Notes: generated by a model from the sequence alone, not told the origin. Shown: positions 1 to 7,159, counted from the first letter of the stretch. The stretch: DNA of 15,832 nucleotides from an uncultured Porphyromonadaceae bacterium (GCA_905212215.1 CAJMDR010000013.1:1-15832), one strand, 5' to 3'. Program-made: numbers and translations.

Positions 1-1
1 C

Positions 2-679
2 AACATCGACCTCAACGCAGCAACCGAACGTGGCATCGTTGTCATGAATACACCCGGACAGAACTCCAACGCTGTTGCAGAACTCGTTTTCGGCATGCTC
101 GTGTTCATGTGCCGCAACCGCTATAATGGCAAATCCGGTTCAGAGCTCAAAGGCAAGAAACTCGGCATCTACGCTTTCGGTCAGGTTGGCCGCAACGTAG
201 CCCGAATCGCCAAAGGCTTCGGCATGGAAGTATCTGCCCTCGATGTTTTCGTTCCCGACGAGAAGATAGAATGTGAGGGTGTTAAACCACTCCACACTCC
301 CGAAGAGCTCTTCAGTGAGAACGATTATGTATCGCTCCACATACCCGCTACTCCTCAGACTCGCGGCTCCATCGGTTATGACCTCTGCATGAAGATGCCC
401 AAAGGCGGTGTGCTCATCAACACTGCCCGCAAAGAGGTAATCGACGAAGATGGCCTGATGAAAGCCCTTGAGGAGCGTCCTGACCTGCGTTATATCTCCG
501 ACATCAAGCCAGACAAAGCCGAAGAGTTCGAGAAGAAGTTCGCCGACCGTGTATTCTTCACACCCAAGAAGATGGGAGCCCAGACTGCAGAAGCTAACTT
601 CAACGCCGGAGTTGCCGCTGCCGAGCAGACTATAGCTTATCTGCGTGAAGGCTGGAACAAATTCCAGGTTAACAAATAA
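2..679 (+). CDS. serA: D-3-phosphoglycerate dehydrogenase, C-terminal part (5' end outside window)
   Basis: This NAD-dependent enzyme oxidises 3-phosphoglycerate in the first step of serine synthesis. The frame is open from base 2 with no start of its own, so the gene begins upstream; an internal ATG at 44 is not the true start. Visible are the segment NTPGQNSNAVAEL, a Rossmann nucleotide-binding turn read as YAFGQVGR (first glycine of the usual GxGxxG replaced by alanine), the HIPATPQTRG loop and the NTARKEVIDEDG arginine motif. Where most 2-hydroxyacid dehydrogenases have TPHxG with a catalytic histidine, this one reads TPKKMGAQT. That lysine substitution matches the group known as type III(K) phosphoglycerate dehydrogenases. 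There is no C-terminal ACT domain; the protein ends shortly after the last helix. In related genomes serC usually lies upstream, which cannot be checked here. Confidence 0.93.
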   Translation, partial: NIDLNAATERGIVVMNTPGQNSNAVAELVFGMLVFMCRNRYNGKSGSELKGKKLGIYAFGQVGRNVARIAKGFGMEVSALDVFVPDEKIECEGVKPLHTPEELFSENDYVSLHIPATPQTRGSIGYDLCMKMPKGGVLINTARKEVIDEDGLMKALEERPDLRYISDIKPDKAEEFEKKFADRVFFTPKKMGAQTAEANFNAGVAAAEQTIAYLREGWNKFQVNK

Positions 680-704
680 TTAAGATTGTAAGCTACGTCT
701 TTTA

Positions 705-722
705 TTGTAAGGCAACTTACAT
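705..722 (+). other. Small hairpin in serA 3' region
   Basis: TGTAAG (706-711) and CTTACA (716-721) form a 6-bp stem closed by a GCAA tetraloop. It lies between the serA stop codon and the terminator and has no T-run of its own. It may only add stability to the 3' end of the mRNA. Confidence 0.35.
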
Positions 723-728
723 CCCCGG

Positions 729-767
729 AAAAACAAGCTGCGCCAGATAACGATGCGGCTTGTTTTT
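729..767. terminator. Bidirectional intrinsic terminator between serA and the Crp/Fnr gene
   Basis: AAAAACAAGC (729-738) pairs with GCTTGTTTTT (758-767). The stem extends inward through 739-742 with 754-757, including two G-T pairs. The right arm ends in a T-run for the plus strand, and the A-run of the left arm gives a T-run on the minus strand. It sits between the convergent ends of serA and the regulator gene and can stop both. Confidence 0.8.
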
Positions 768-780
768 CTATTCGGGCGGA

Positions 781-1395
781 TTATTCCAAGGTATTTCGAA
801 GCCGGGAAAGGTATTGCGGAGTTATGCCTAAATAAGTGGCTATAGTCTTTAGCGATACTTTCTTTATAATTTCCGGACGGCTTTTAAGCAATGCCATATA
901 ACGTTGGCGAGCATCACCTTTTATTACCTGGTTTCGCATCTCTGTAAAAAAGCACTGGTCATATGCCAGTTTAAGACGCCAGTTACAAAACTCCAACGAA
1001 GTATGCAGGAACCGGTCATAATCCTCTCTGGGGACCCTCATAAGCTTGGATTTACAACAAGGCTCTATATAGTTACGCGAAGGTTCGTTTGCTGTGTAGC
1101 TGTAGAAATTCAGAATCTGTGTCCCGGCAATACCAAAAGCAGCTGTAACCTCGACATCCACATTCCAATACCATTGCCTCATAATGCCTTCAATAAGCAG
1201 ATAAAAGTCCGGATTCATTTCTCCGGCGGCAATAAGGGGTTCCCCGGCTTTCAGGGTGATCAACCGACCACAATCTATAAAATCGTTCATCAAGCCTTCG
1301 CTGACATGCACTTCTCCTATACCCTCGAGCAATATAAGCTCGCGGATACGTTTGCGCATTTTTGGCCCTATTTTTCGTTCTACATACCTTTCCAT
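781..1395 (-). CDS. Crp/Fnr family transcriptional regulator
   Basis: A 204-residue cytoplasmic DNA-binding regulator. Residues about 35-130 look like a cyclic-nucleotide-binding beta-roll (LKAGEPLIAAGEMNPDFYLLIEG). Residues about 180-200 form a helix-turn-helix (VSLKTIATYLGITPQYLSRLR). The cysteines are scattered and do not form the N-terminal cluster that binds iron-sulfur in true FNR, so oxygen sensing by that route is unlikely; the ligand is unknown. The 204-residue start lies only 11 bases beyond a good TAnnTTTG box at 1407-1414, which leaves almost no leader. An in-frame ATG at residue 13 (1357-1359), preceded by an A-rich stretch, is an equally plausible start. It converges on serA, and nothing here ties it to serine synthesis. 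Targets cannot be assigned. Confidence 0.85.
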   Translation of the reverse strand: MERYVERKIGPKMRKRIRELILLEGIGEVHVSEGLMNDFIDCGRLITLKAGEPLIAAGEMNPDFYLLIEGIMRQWYWNVDVEVTAAFGIAGTQILNFYSYTANEPSRNYIEPCCKSKLMRVPREDYDRFLHTSLEFCNWRLKLAYDQCFFTEMRNQVIKGDARQRYMALLKSRPEIIKKVSLKTIATYLGITPQYLSRLRNTLE

Positions 1396-1406
1396 AGAAT
1401 AGTGTG

Positions 1407-1414
1407 CAAAGATA
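1407..1414 (-). promoter_or_regulatory. Bacteroidetes -7 box for the Crp/Fnr gene
   Basis: On the minus strand this reads TATCTTTG, a full match to the Bacteroidetes -7 consensus TAnnTTTG. No clear TTTG -33 element stands about 20 bases upstream. Transcription would start a few bases before the annotated ATG. Confidence 0.55.
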
Positions 1415-1594
1415 CAGAAAAAATCTGAATTTCCACATATCTAAACCTTATGTCGCCTTGTTCTTATTATAAAAAACGACACCAAGAAAGTTAAAGCCGG
1501 ATTAATTTTCCGATATATCTTCCTAACTCCGTTATCCGTAAAACTTTTCCATTTGTTTCAGCAAGGATGGCGGAAAGGGTAAAAATCAATGAAC
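1415..1594. other. Intergenic stretch between two minus-strand genes
   Basis: I see no coding frame here. It holds an inverted repeat ACATA (1435-1439) / TATGT (1449-1453) just upstream of the Crp/Fnr promoter and a second pair TGTCG (1451-1455) / CGACA (1478-1482). No convincing terminator for the small gene at 1595-1771 was found. Confidence 0.4.
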
Positions 1595-1771
1595 TTACTC
1601 CTTTCCTCCTTCGTCTTCCTCAGTTTTTGCCCATAAGAAAGAAGCCACTAAAAAACCTATACCCGCTGCACCAAACAGCAGGTAAATAGGTTGTTGTCCT
1701 TCAAACAGCCACATCACTATAAAGAAGAGTAATAATGAAAGTCCTAATGAAGATAATACTACTTTGTTCAT
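1595..1771 (-). CDS. Small two-helix membrane protein, 58 residues
   Basis: A short open frame on the minus strand from ATG (1769-1771) to TAA (1595-1597). It begins MNKVVLSSLGLSLLLFF and has two hydrophobic segments, about residues 4-23 and 29-47, joined by the polar turn EGQQP. It ends in the charged tail KTEEDEGGKE. The pattern of two helices and a highly charged acidic tail is typical of real small membrane proteins rather than random frames. A TATTTTTG box (1792-1799) sits 20 bases upstream, giving a leader of roughly 15-17 bases. It diverges from the DUF486 gene. I do not recognise the family and assign no function. The tail probably faces the cytoplasm, but that is inference. Confidence 0.65.
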   Translation of the reverse strand: MNKVVLSSLGLSLLLFFIVMWLFEGQQPIYLLFGAAGIGFLVASFLWAKTEEDEGGKE

Positions 1772-1791
1772 GATAGGTTAACTTGTTTGTG

Positions 1792-1799
1792 CAAAAATA
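1792..1799 (-). promoter_or_regulatory. -7 box for the small membrane protein gene
   Basis: On the minus strand this reads TATTTTTG, matching TAnnTTTG, 20 bases before the ATG at 1771. A TTG lies about 22 bases further upstream, a weak -33 match. Confidence 0.5.
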
Positions 1800-1832
1800 A
1801 CAATAATCCTTCATATATGGACAATCGGATCT

Positions 1833-1848
1833 TATGTTATAAAACATA
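1833..1848. promoter_or_regulatory. Dyad TATGTT-N4-AACATA between divergent promoters
   Basis: A perfect inverted repeat with 6-bp arms and a 4-base spacer lies between the promoter of the 58-residue gene (-) and that of the DUF486 gene (+). Size and spacing resemble operators of Crp/Fnr dimers, and such a regulator is encoded next door at 781-1395. The link is inference; the site is AT-rich and could arise by chance. Confidence 0.35.
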
Positions 1849-1938
1849 TGACCAAATTATTTTTGCCTGCGACTTCAGTCTGTCCGGAAAATGCCATGTA
1901 GCCGAATGCTTTACAACTACTATTTTCTCTCTTTTTCG

Positions 1939-1946
1939 TAACTTTG
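1939..1946 (+). promoter_or_regulatory. -7 box directly before the DUF486 gene
   Basis: TAACTTTG is a full TAnnTTTG match, with only four bases (CAGT) before the GTG start at 1951. The TAA of the box is also an in-frame stop, so the coding frame cannot extend further upstream. The predicted transcription start falls at or next to the start codon. Confidence 0.55.
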
Positions 1947-1950
1947 CAGT

Positions 1951-2331
1951 GTGAAACTGAAATTGATAACAATACTACTATTGGTCGTGTCAAACATATT
2001 CATGACCTTTGCATGGTACGGGCATCTTCAGCTCGAAAAGCGAGGGCTGATTAAGAATTGGCCTTTATTCGCAGTGATACTGCTCTCGTGGGGAATTGCA
2101 TTGTTTGAATACTGTTTTATGATTCCCGCGAATAAAATTGGATTCACAGAAAACGGCGGGCCTTTCAATCTTTTTCAGTTGAAAGTACTCGCAGAGGTAA
2201 TAAGCATAACGGTCTTTACTATAATTGCCGTTTTCATTTTCCAGGGACAAAAACTGCAATGGAATTATATAGCGGCCTTTATTTGTCTTATAGCCGCCGT
2301 TTGTTTTGTGTTTCTTCCGGCCAAACAATGA
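1951..2331 (+). CDS. DUF486 (DMT-like) small membrane protein
   Basis: A 126-residue inner-membrane protein with four predicted helices (about 5-25, 38-58, 77-97, 103-122). The signature NIFMTFAWYGHL in helix 1, then SWGIALFEYCFMIPANKIG and QLKVLAEVISITVFTI, fit the DUF486 family, a relative of small drug/metabolite transporters whose substrate is not established. The start is GTG. An internal ATG at 2002 would remove most of helix 1, and the frame is closed upstream by TAA at 1939-1941, so the start must lie at 1951 or at the TTG at 1963. A -7 box ends four bases before the GTG. The alpha/beta hydrolase gene follows after 56 bases. Confidence 0.85.
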   Translation: MKLKLITILLLVVSNIFMTFAWYGHLQLEKRGLIKNWPLFAVILLSWGIALFEYCFMIPANKIGFTENGGPFNLFQLKVLAEVISITVFTIIAVFIFQGQKLQWNYIAAFICLIAAVCFVFLPAKQ

Positions 2332-2375
2332 GTAAATCTCTACTTGATTTTAGGGGTTATTTCAAAATAATTCAC

Positions 2376-2383
2376 TAATTTTG
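2376..2383 (+). promoter_or_regulatory. -7 box directly before the alpha/beta hydrolase gene
   Basis: TAATTTTG matches TAnnTTTG and is separated from the ATG at 2388 by four bases (TGCT). The TAA of the box closes the coding frame and the codons between (TTT, TGT, GCT) are not starts, so the gene cannot begin earlier. No clear -33 TTTG is present at about 20 bases. Confidence 0.5.
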
Positions 2384-2387
2384 TGCT

Positions 2388-3167
2388 ATGATTAAGACAG
2401 TAGATATACAAGGCATACAGGTTTGCTATTCTGAGACTGGACCTGAAGATGCCCCCAAAGTACTTCTGATGCATGGTTGGGGTTGCGAACACTCTACTTT
2501 GGCAAGTATCCAGAAGCAACTTGAAGGCAAGATGCATGTCTACAACATAGATTTCCCGGGATTCGGAAAGAGTGAAGAGCCTCATACTGTTTGGGGAGTG
2601 GAAGATTATACCCGTTTCACCGAGGATTTCATCAAGACTGTAGCAGGTGAAATACCTGTTCTGTTAGGTCATAGTTTCGGTGGCCGGATAGGTATACTCC
2701 TCAGTTCTCGTAATGACTTCGTCAAAAAGCTTGTATTAGTGGATGCAGCGGGAGTCAAGCCAAGACGTTCATTAAAGTATTACTTTAAAGTCTATACATA
2801 TAAAGCCTCAAAGCACCTTTATAAAGCTCTTTTAGGCGCCAAGAAGGCTGAAGCAAGGATAGAACGAATGAGGGCAAAACGTGGCAGCAGCGACTATGCC
2901 AGAGCTTCTCCTATGATGCGTAGAATACTTAGCAAAGTAGTAAATGAAGACCTTAAGTCGGTAATGCTTCGTATAAAGGCCTCTACGCTTCTGATTTGGG
3001 GCGAACAGGATACAGCCACCCCACTGCATGACGCAAAAATCATGGAAAAGCTTATTCCGGATGCCGGATTAGTAAGCTTTGAGGGTTGCGGTCATTATTC
3101 TTTCCTTGACAATCCTATGGGATTCCGGGCGGTGCTCTCTGAATTCCTGCTGAAAGATCTCAAATAA
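2388..3167 (+). CDS. Alpha/beta hydrolase
   Basis: A 259-residue cytoplasmic hydrolase of the alpha/beta fold with no signal peptide. The nucleophile elbow GHSFGG gives Ser96. Asp208 in WGEQD and His236 in GCGHYSF complete the triad. HGWG (29-32) supplies the oxyanion loop. A cap segment of about residues 125-185 is rich in lysine and arginine. The substrate cannot be read from the sequence. The MurF-like ligase starts 21 bases downstream on the same strand, so the two are very likely co-transcribed, and the hydrolase may act on a cell-envelope precursor or on the ligase product; that is inference from context only. Transcription may come from the box at 2376 or by read-through from the DUF486 gene. 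Confidence 0.88.
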   Translation: MIKTVDIQGIQVCYSETGPEDAPKVLLMHGWGCEHSTLASIQKQLEGKMHVYNIDFPGFGKSEEPHTVWGVEDYTRFTEDFIKTVAGEIPVLLGHSFGGRIGILLSSRNDFVKKLVLVDAAGVKPRRSLKYYFKVYTYKASKHLYKALLGAKKAEARIERMRAKRGSSDYARASPMMRRILSKVVNEDLKSVMLRIKASTLLIWGEQDTATPLHDAKIMEKLIPDAGLVSFEGCGHYSFLDNPMGFRAVLSEFLLKDLK

Positions 3168-3188
3168 CCTTAAGTAAATCACCTAACA

Positions 3189-4799
3189 ATGCAGGCTTAT
3201 TATATAGTTATTTTCGTTATATGCGGCATCTATATGTTGCTGAATTTTAAGCATAGCATACAGATGTTGCAGCAAAATTCCTACCGTATAGACCGTTATT
3301 GGAGGTATCAGCGAAATCACATTGCCGATGCCTGGACGCTAGTTGATGTAGCGATGCTCTTTCTGCTCTATTCAACGTTAATCAACACGTTGGCGTCAAT
3401 TTTGATTTTAGGCATTGTCGCGATAACAAAGATTTTCCTCATAATCCGGAAAAAATATAAGAAACCACTCGTTTTTACCAAACGCGTATGGCGCATTTAC
3501 ATAACAACGGCAATAATACCTGTCTTGGGTTTCATTGCCTTGTGCATTCTCGGCTCCATGGGTAAGTTCGTCGGCATCTGGTATGGACAGAACGAAGATG
3601 TACTGTTGCCGTTGGGCGCCATGATGCTGTGTGTCATATTCCCCTGGATATGGGTAATATTTGCGGTCATTGTACTGAAACCGGTTGAAAATGCCATCAA
3701 CAAGAAATATTACAATCAGGCAGCCTCTATACTGAAATCCATGCCTCAACTTACTGTTGTAGGCATTACAGGCAGTTTCGGCAAAACATCTACAAAGCAT
3801 TACCTGCATAGGATATTGAGTGAACAGTACGACACTCTTATGACACCCGGCAGTTACAATACGCCTATGGGCGTCATACGCACTGTTCGCGAAATGATGC
3901 GTCCCAACCATCGCATCTTCATCTGTGAGATGGGAGCCAAACAGATAGGCGACATCAAAGAGATATGTGATCTGGTACATCCTGAAATAGGCATCATCAC
4001 CGCTGTCGGAGAGATGCACCTTGAATCATTCAAAAGCATAGAGAATGTGCAGCGCACAAAGTTTGAGCTTGCCGATGCGCTGCCTGCCGACGGCCTCGCT
4101 GTGATAAACAACGATTTCGAATATTGTGCAAACAGGCATGTAGATAATTGCAAATCGTTACGTTACGCTATCAGCAATCCCGCCAATGCCGACGTAATAG
4201 CCGAAAACATAGTCTACACACCGCAAGGCACCGTTTTCACCGCTGTTTTTCCCGATGGAGCACATCTTGAGCTTGAGACAAAGTTAGTAGGAGAAAGCAA
4301 CATATCAAATCTCTTGGGTGCTGTTGCCGTGGCACGATACCTGAAAGTGCCGGACGATAAGATTAAGTATGCAGTAAGCCGCATAGAACAAGTGGAACAT
4401 CGTCTCAGCATAAAACAGACTCCCGGAGGAGTAACCATAATAGACGATGCTTTCAACTCCAATCCTGTAGGCAGCAAAATGGCCGTTGAGGTTCTCTCCC
4501 ACTTCAAAAAAGATGGCAACCGCATTATCGTCACCCCTGGCATGATAGAACTCGGCGACCGCCAGTTCGAACTCAACAAGGCTCTGGGTAAGAATATCGG
4601 CGAGAATGTGGACATTGCTGTGATAGTAGGCCAATACAACCGCGAAGCTCTTGTGGCCGGCTTGAAAGAATCGGATTTCCCGGCTGAAAATCTTCATATT
4701 GTAGAAAGCTTCGCGGAATCGCAGCAACTGTTAGCGACAATGCTGAAACGGGGTGACACCGTTCTTTATGAGAATGACCTTCCTGACACCTTCAAATAA
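3189..4799 (+). CDS. Membrane-embedded MurF-like Mur ligase
   Basis: A 536-residue protein. Residues 1-165 contain about five hydrophobic helices (near 3-19, 50-65, 66-86, 104-122, 139-163). The rest is a Mur ligase: ATP loop GITGSFGKTSTK (192-203), TPGSYNTPMG, EMGAKQIGDI, the GEMHLE stretch, GESNISNLLGA, DDAFNSNP and a C-terminal domain with TPGMIELGDRQFELN. MurF normally adds D-Ala-D-Ala to the UDP-MurNAc tripeptide in the cytoplasm and starts with a UDP-sugar-binding domain. Here membrane helices stand in that place, and the C-terminus reads LYENDLPDTFK. It may therefore ligate a peptide or amino acid to a membrane-bound acceptor rather than act as the essential MurF. I leave the symbol empty for that reason. 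It follows the alpha/beta hydrolase by 21 bases and ends just before a strong terminator. Confidence 0.82.
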   Translation: MQAYYIVIFVICGIYMLLNFKHSIQMLQQNSYRIDRYWRYQRNHIADAWTLVDVAMLFLLYSTLINTLASILILGIVAITKIFLIIRKKYKKPLVFTKRVWRIYITTAIIPVLGFIALCILGSMGKFVGIWYGQNEDVLLPLGAMMLCVIFPWIWVIFAVIVLKPVENAINKKYYNQAASILKSMPQLTVVGITGSFGKTSTKHYLHRILSEQYDTLMTPGSYNTPMGVIRTVREMMRPNHRIFICEMGAKQIGDIKEICDLVHPEIGIITAVGEMHLESFKSIENVQRTKFELADALPADGLAVINNDFEYCANRHVDNCKSLRYAISNPANADVIAENIVYTPQGTVFTAVFPDGAHLELETKLVGESNISNLLGAVAVARYLKVPDDKIKYAVSRIEQVEHRLSIKQTPGGVTIIDDAFNSNPVGSKMAVEVLSHFKKDGNRIIVTPGMIELGDRQFELNKALGKNIGENVDIAVIVGQYNREALVAGLKESDFPAENLHIVESFAESQQLLATMLKRGDTVLYENDLPDTFK

Positions 4800-4843
4800 A
4801 GAACATAATGGAATAATGATTTTTATCACATAAGTACAAAAAT

Positions 4844-4877
4844 TCCCCGTTCCATCGCAAAATTTGTGGAACGGGGA
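4844..4877. terminator. Bidirectional intrinsic terminator
   Basis: An 11-bp perfect stem (4844-4854 with 4867-4877, core CCCCGTTCCA) closes a 12-base loop. TTAATATTTTT follows on the plus strand; on the minus strand the stem is followed by TTTTTGTA. It lies between the convergent ligase gene and TPR gene and can serve both. Confidence 0.85.
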
Positions 4878-4905
4878 TTAATATTTTTGAAGTTCCAAGT
4901 ATTTG

Positions 4906-7077
4906 TCAGAACTCCACTTCGTAACAGATTCTATCTGCAAGAATTCCTTGCGCTTCGGCATCAAGACCTGACTCTAAAAGAATATCGCTGTCTTGTGCCA
5001 GCTGCTCTAACAGCCATTTTACACCGCCCTTACTGTGTATGGCAGCACGACGGTAAAGTTCAATAGCGTTGTCGAAACGCCCTCTTGCAAGAGCAAGATG
5101 ACCGGCATTGAGACAGTCTGTGCCATCTTCACTCAATGACAGTAAACGGTTGTAATATGTCTGAGAATTTTCATGGTTGCCAAGACGGAACTCGCACCAA
5201 GCTATTGGACGCCAAGTCTTTGGAGAACCTCCGTTAAGATAGTCTACCTTATAGTAATACTTTAAGGCTTCCTCCATCTCTCCGTTGTCGAACAAAGCAT
5301 TAGCAAGTTGCATGGTTGTCTTGACATCATCGGGAGTGACATCCGACAACAAACGCCAATATCTTGTAGCTTCTTCATGCCTGCCCAAAGCACGATACAG
5401 GGTGGCCAGTTTGCGCAGCAGCCATTTGCTCGGTTTCAACGAAAGAATTTCAGCCTTATGGTAATACTCAAGCGCTTTTTCTGCATCCGAAGTCTGCTGT
5501 AACGCAAATCCTATCTTCTCCATCAACACAGGATTCTCCGGCTCTGTAATCTCCATCTTTAGGAGAATTGGCAGCGCTTCTTCGTAATATCCTCGTGTGA
5601 AAAGAAATTCACACATTGATTGCATCATGTCTTTGTCGTTGAACAAAGACCCGATTTCAGGCAATAATGTTGGGACTATCGCCTTGGTAAATGGATTGGG
5701 CAAACGAAGTCCCTTGTTGGGAAACAGGTTGCATAATCGCGATAACGCTCTGACATAAAGAGTTATCTGCGACTTTATAGGAGCTTCCAGGCTCTTATGA
5801 AGTGAAGTCGCCTTGTCTTCGCGATATTGTTCCAATTGAATACCTAACTGATCCAGCATCTTTTTCCCTCTTCCCATCGGCATTTTCTCTATGGTAAGAC
5901 ATAAGGAATACAAATCGGAATCACATAGGAAATCAGCGGACTTTTTTATCAAATCCAACAGATTCTTGTCTTGTTCCGAGACCTTGCTCAGATATGGATG
6001 TGAGGCATCGAACGGAAGCAACCAGTTGCCAACAGTTCTGAAAAAACTGAAATTCTTGAGATTGCTGAAAGGCAACATCAGCACATCGCCACCTTGTGCC
6101 TGCATTTCGCCCAATTCCTGCATGGAATCATTTAGCCCGCTTTTCTGCAGCATTTCTTCCCATTCCGGATTCTTTTCAGGGTCAAGAAGTTCTTTCATGT
6201 CCGTCCCGCCGGGGAAACGGCGCATGAAATCGGATTGAAGACGTTGTAGTTCCGGTATGATGTCGTTCTGCATTTTGGCATTGATACGTTCTGTATCCCT
6301 TGAAGCGAGAAATGCCATGGCTACAGTATGAAGATTTTGGAAGACGGCTTCGTTTTTAAGAAGATTCTTGATTTGATCCGTCATCTCCACATCAAGACTT
6401 ATCCTTGCAGGATGTCTCCACAAAGTAAGAAAGATACCTGTCAGACTCCTTGCTGTCAATGCAGGATTATCGAAAGAATGATATTCAAGGAGAAGTTGCA
6501 ATTTCTTTCTGTCGTAGTAATATAAGTTGGCAAGACCCAATGCGCTCAGTATCATGGCCTGGCCAGCAAAATCACTCTTTTCAAAATAAAGAAATGACTC
6601 TAGCTCGCTATAATCTTCCATTGACAGATGTTGGGTGGTTAGTATCTGTAAAAACAATTTATCTATGTAATCATATTTGCCATCCTCTACAATATTTTCT
6701 GTCCCGGAAATAATAGAGCCGAGGCTTTCATGCTTAAGGTATCTCCGTGTCCTTATCGCAGTGGTATATATATCTGATTCTCTTCCGGGTCTCGGGGATT
6801 CAACATCCATCTGCAGACGCAAGGCATCTGCCAACCTAAGCAATTCTTCTTTTATACCTCCAAGCGCTTTATGTCGATGGTGGGAATCAGAGTCTTTAGA
6901 AAGATATTGAGCCATGGCCTTGTAAATACCTTCCTGAGCGGAGAGGGCGTCAAATTGTTTCCACAGTCCCAAAGCCACCGCACAGCGTTTCGCTGCATCG
7001 ATGGCATCTTTCAGGTGGCCTTTTTTGACATTGGCTATAATGCCGTTAATGTCGGTTATGTCGATTTTTTGTGGCAT
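4906..7077 (-). CDS. Large tetratricopeptide-repeat protein
   Basis: A 723-residue protein without signal peptide or membrane helices, so probably cytoplasmic. The C-terminal third (about 485-690) carries roughly five tetratricopeptide repeats, recognisable from units such as YYEEALPILLKMEITEPENP, DAEKALEYYHKAEIL, RHEEATRYWRLLSDVTPDD and EMEEALKYYYKVDYLNGG. These make a superhelix for protein-protein contact. The N-terminal two-thirds is helical, charged and unlike any enzyme I recognise. It includes a segment about 95-115 rich in Arg and Pro, then a long all-alpha region. It stands alone on the minus strand with its own promoter (7127-7159) and terminator (4844-4877), so neighbours give no functional clue. 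A scaffold or adaptor role is the most that can be inferred. Confidence 0.85.
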   Translation of the reverse strand: MPQKIDITDINGIIANVKKGHLKDAIDAAKRCAVALGLWKQFDALSAQEGIYKAMAQYLSKDSDSHHRHKALGGIKEELLRLADALRLQMDVESPRPGRESDIYTTAIRTRRYLKHESLGSIISGTENIVEDGKYDYIDKLFLQILTTQHLSMEDYSELESFLYFEKSDFAGQAMILSALGLANLYYYDRKKLQLLLEYHSFDNPALTARSLTGIFLTLWRHPARISLDVEMTDQIKNLLKNEAVFQNLHTVAMAFLASRDTERINAKMQNDIIPELQRLQSDFMRRFPGGTDMKELLDPEKNPEWEEMLQKSGLNDSMQELGEMQAQGGDVLMLPFSNLKNFSFFRTVGNWLLPFDASHPYLSKVSEQDKNLLDLIKKSADFLCDSDLYSLCLTIEKMPMGRGKKMLDQLGIQLEQYREDKATSLHKSLEAPIKSQITLYVRALSRLCNLFPNKGLRLPNPFTKAIVPTLLPEIGSLFNDKDMMQSMCEFLFTRGYYEEALPILLKMEITEPENPVLMEKIGFALQQTSDAEKALEYYHKAEILSLKPSKWLLRKLATLYRALGRHEEATRYWRLLSDVTPDDVKTTMQLANALFDNGEMEEALKYYYKVDYLNGGSPKTWRPIAWCEFRLGNHENSQTYYNRLLSLSEDGTDCLNAGHLALARGRFDNAIELYRRAAIHSKGGVKWLLEQLAQDSDILLESGLDAEAQGILADRICYEVEF

Positions 7078-7126
7078 AGTCGTTTATACGTTGTCAGTTT
7101 CTGTATTGACAGTCATGTTGTACCTG

Positions 7127-7159
7127 CAAAGGTAACAACTTTAGTTTTATTATAACAAA
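7127..7159 (-). promoter_or_regulatory. Promoter of the TPR gene
   Basis: On the minus strand a TTTG at 7159-7156 is followed after 21 bases by TACCTTTG at 7134-7127. Both halves match the Bacteroidetes -33/-7 promoter with near-normal spacing. The leader to the ATG at 7077 is about 45 bases. Confidence 0.7.

Noticed and set aside
904..1428. 174-residue plus-strand open frame
   Set aside because: It is antisense to the Crp/Fnr gene, which has clear domain features; the plus-strand product has none.
4866..5066. 66-residue plus-strand open frame after the ligase gene
   Set aside because: It runs through the terminator and is antisense to the TPR gene.
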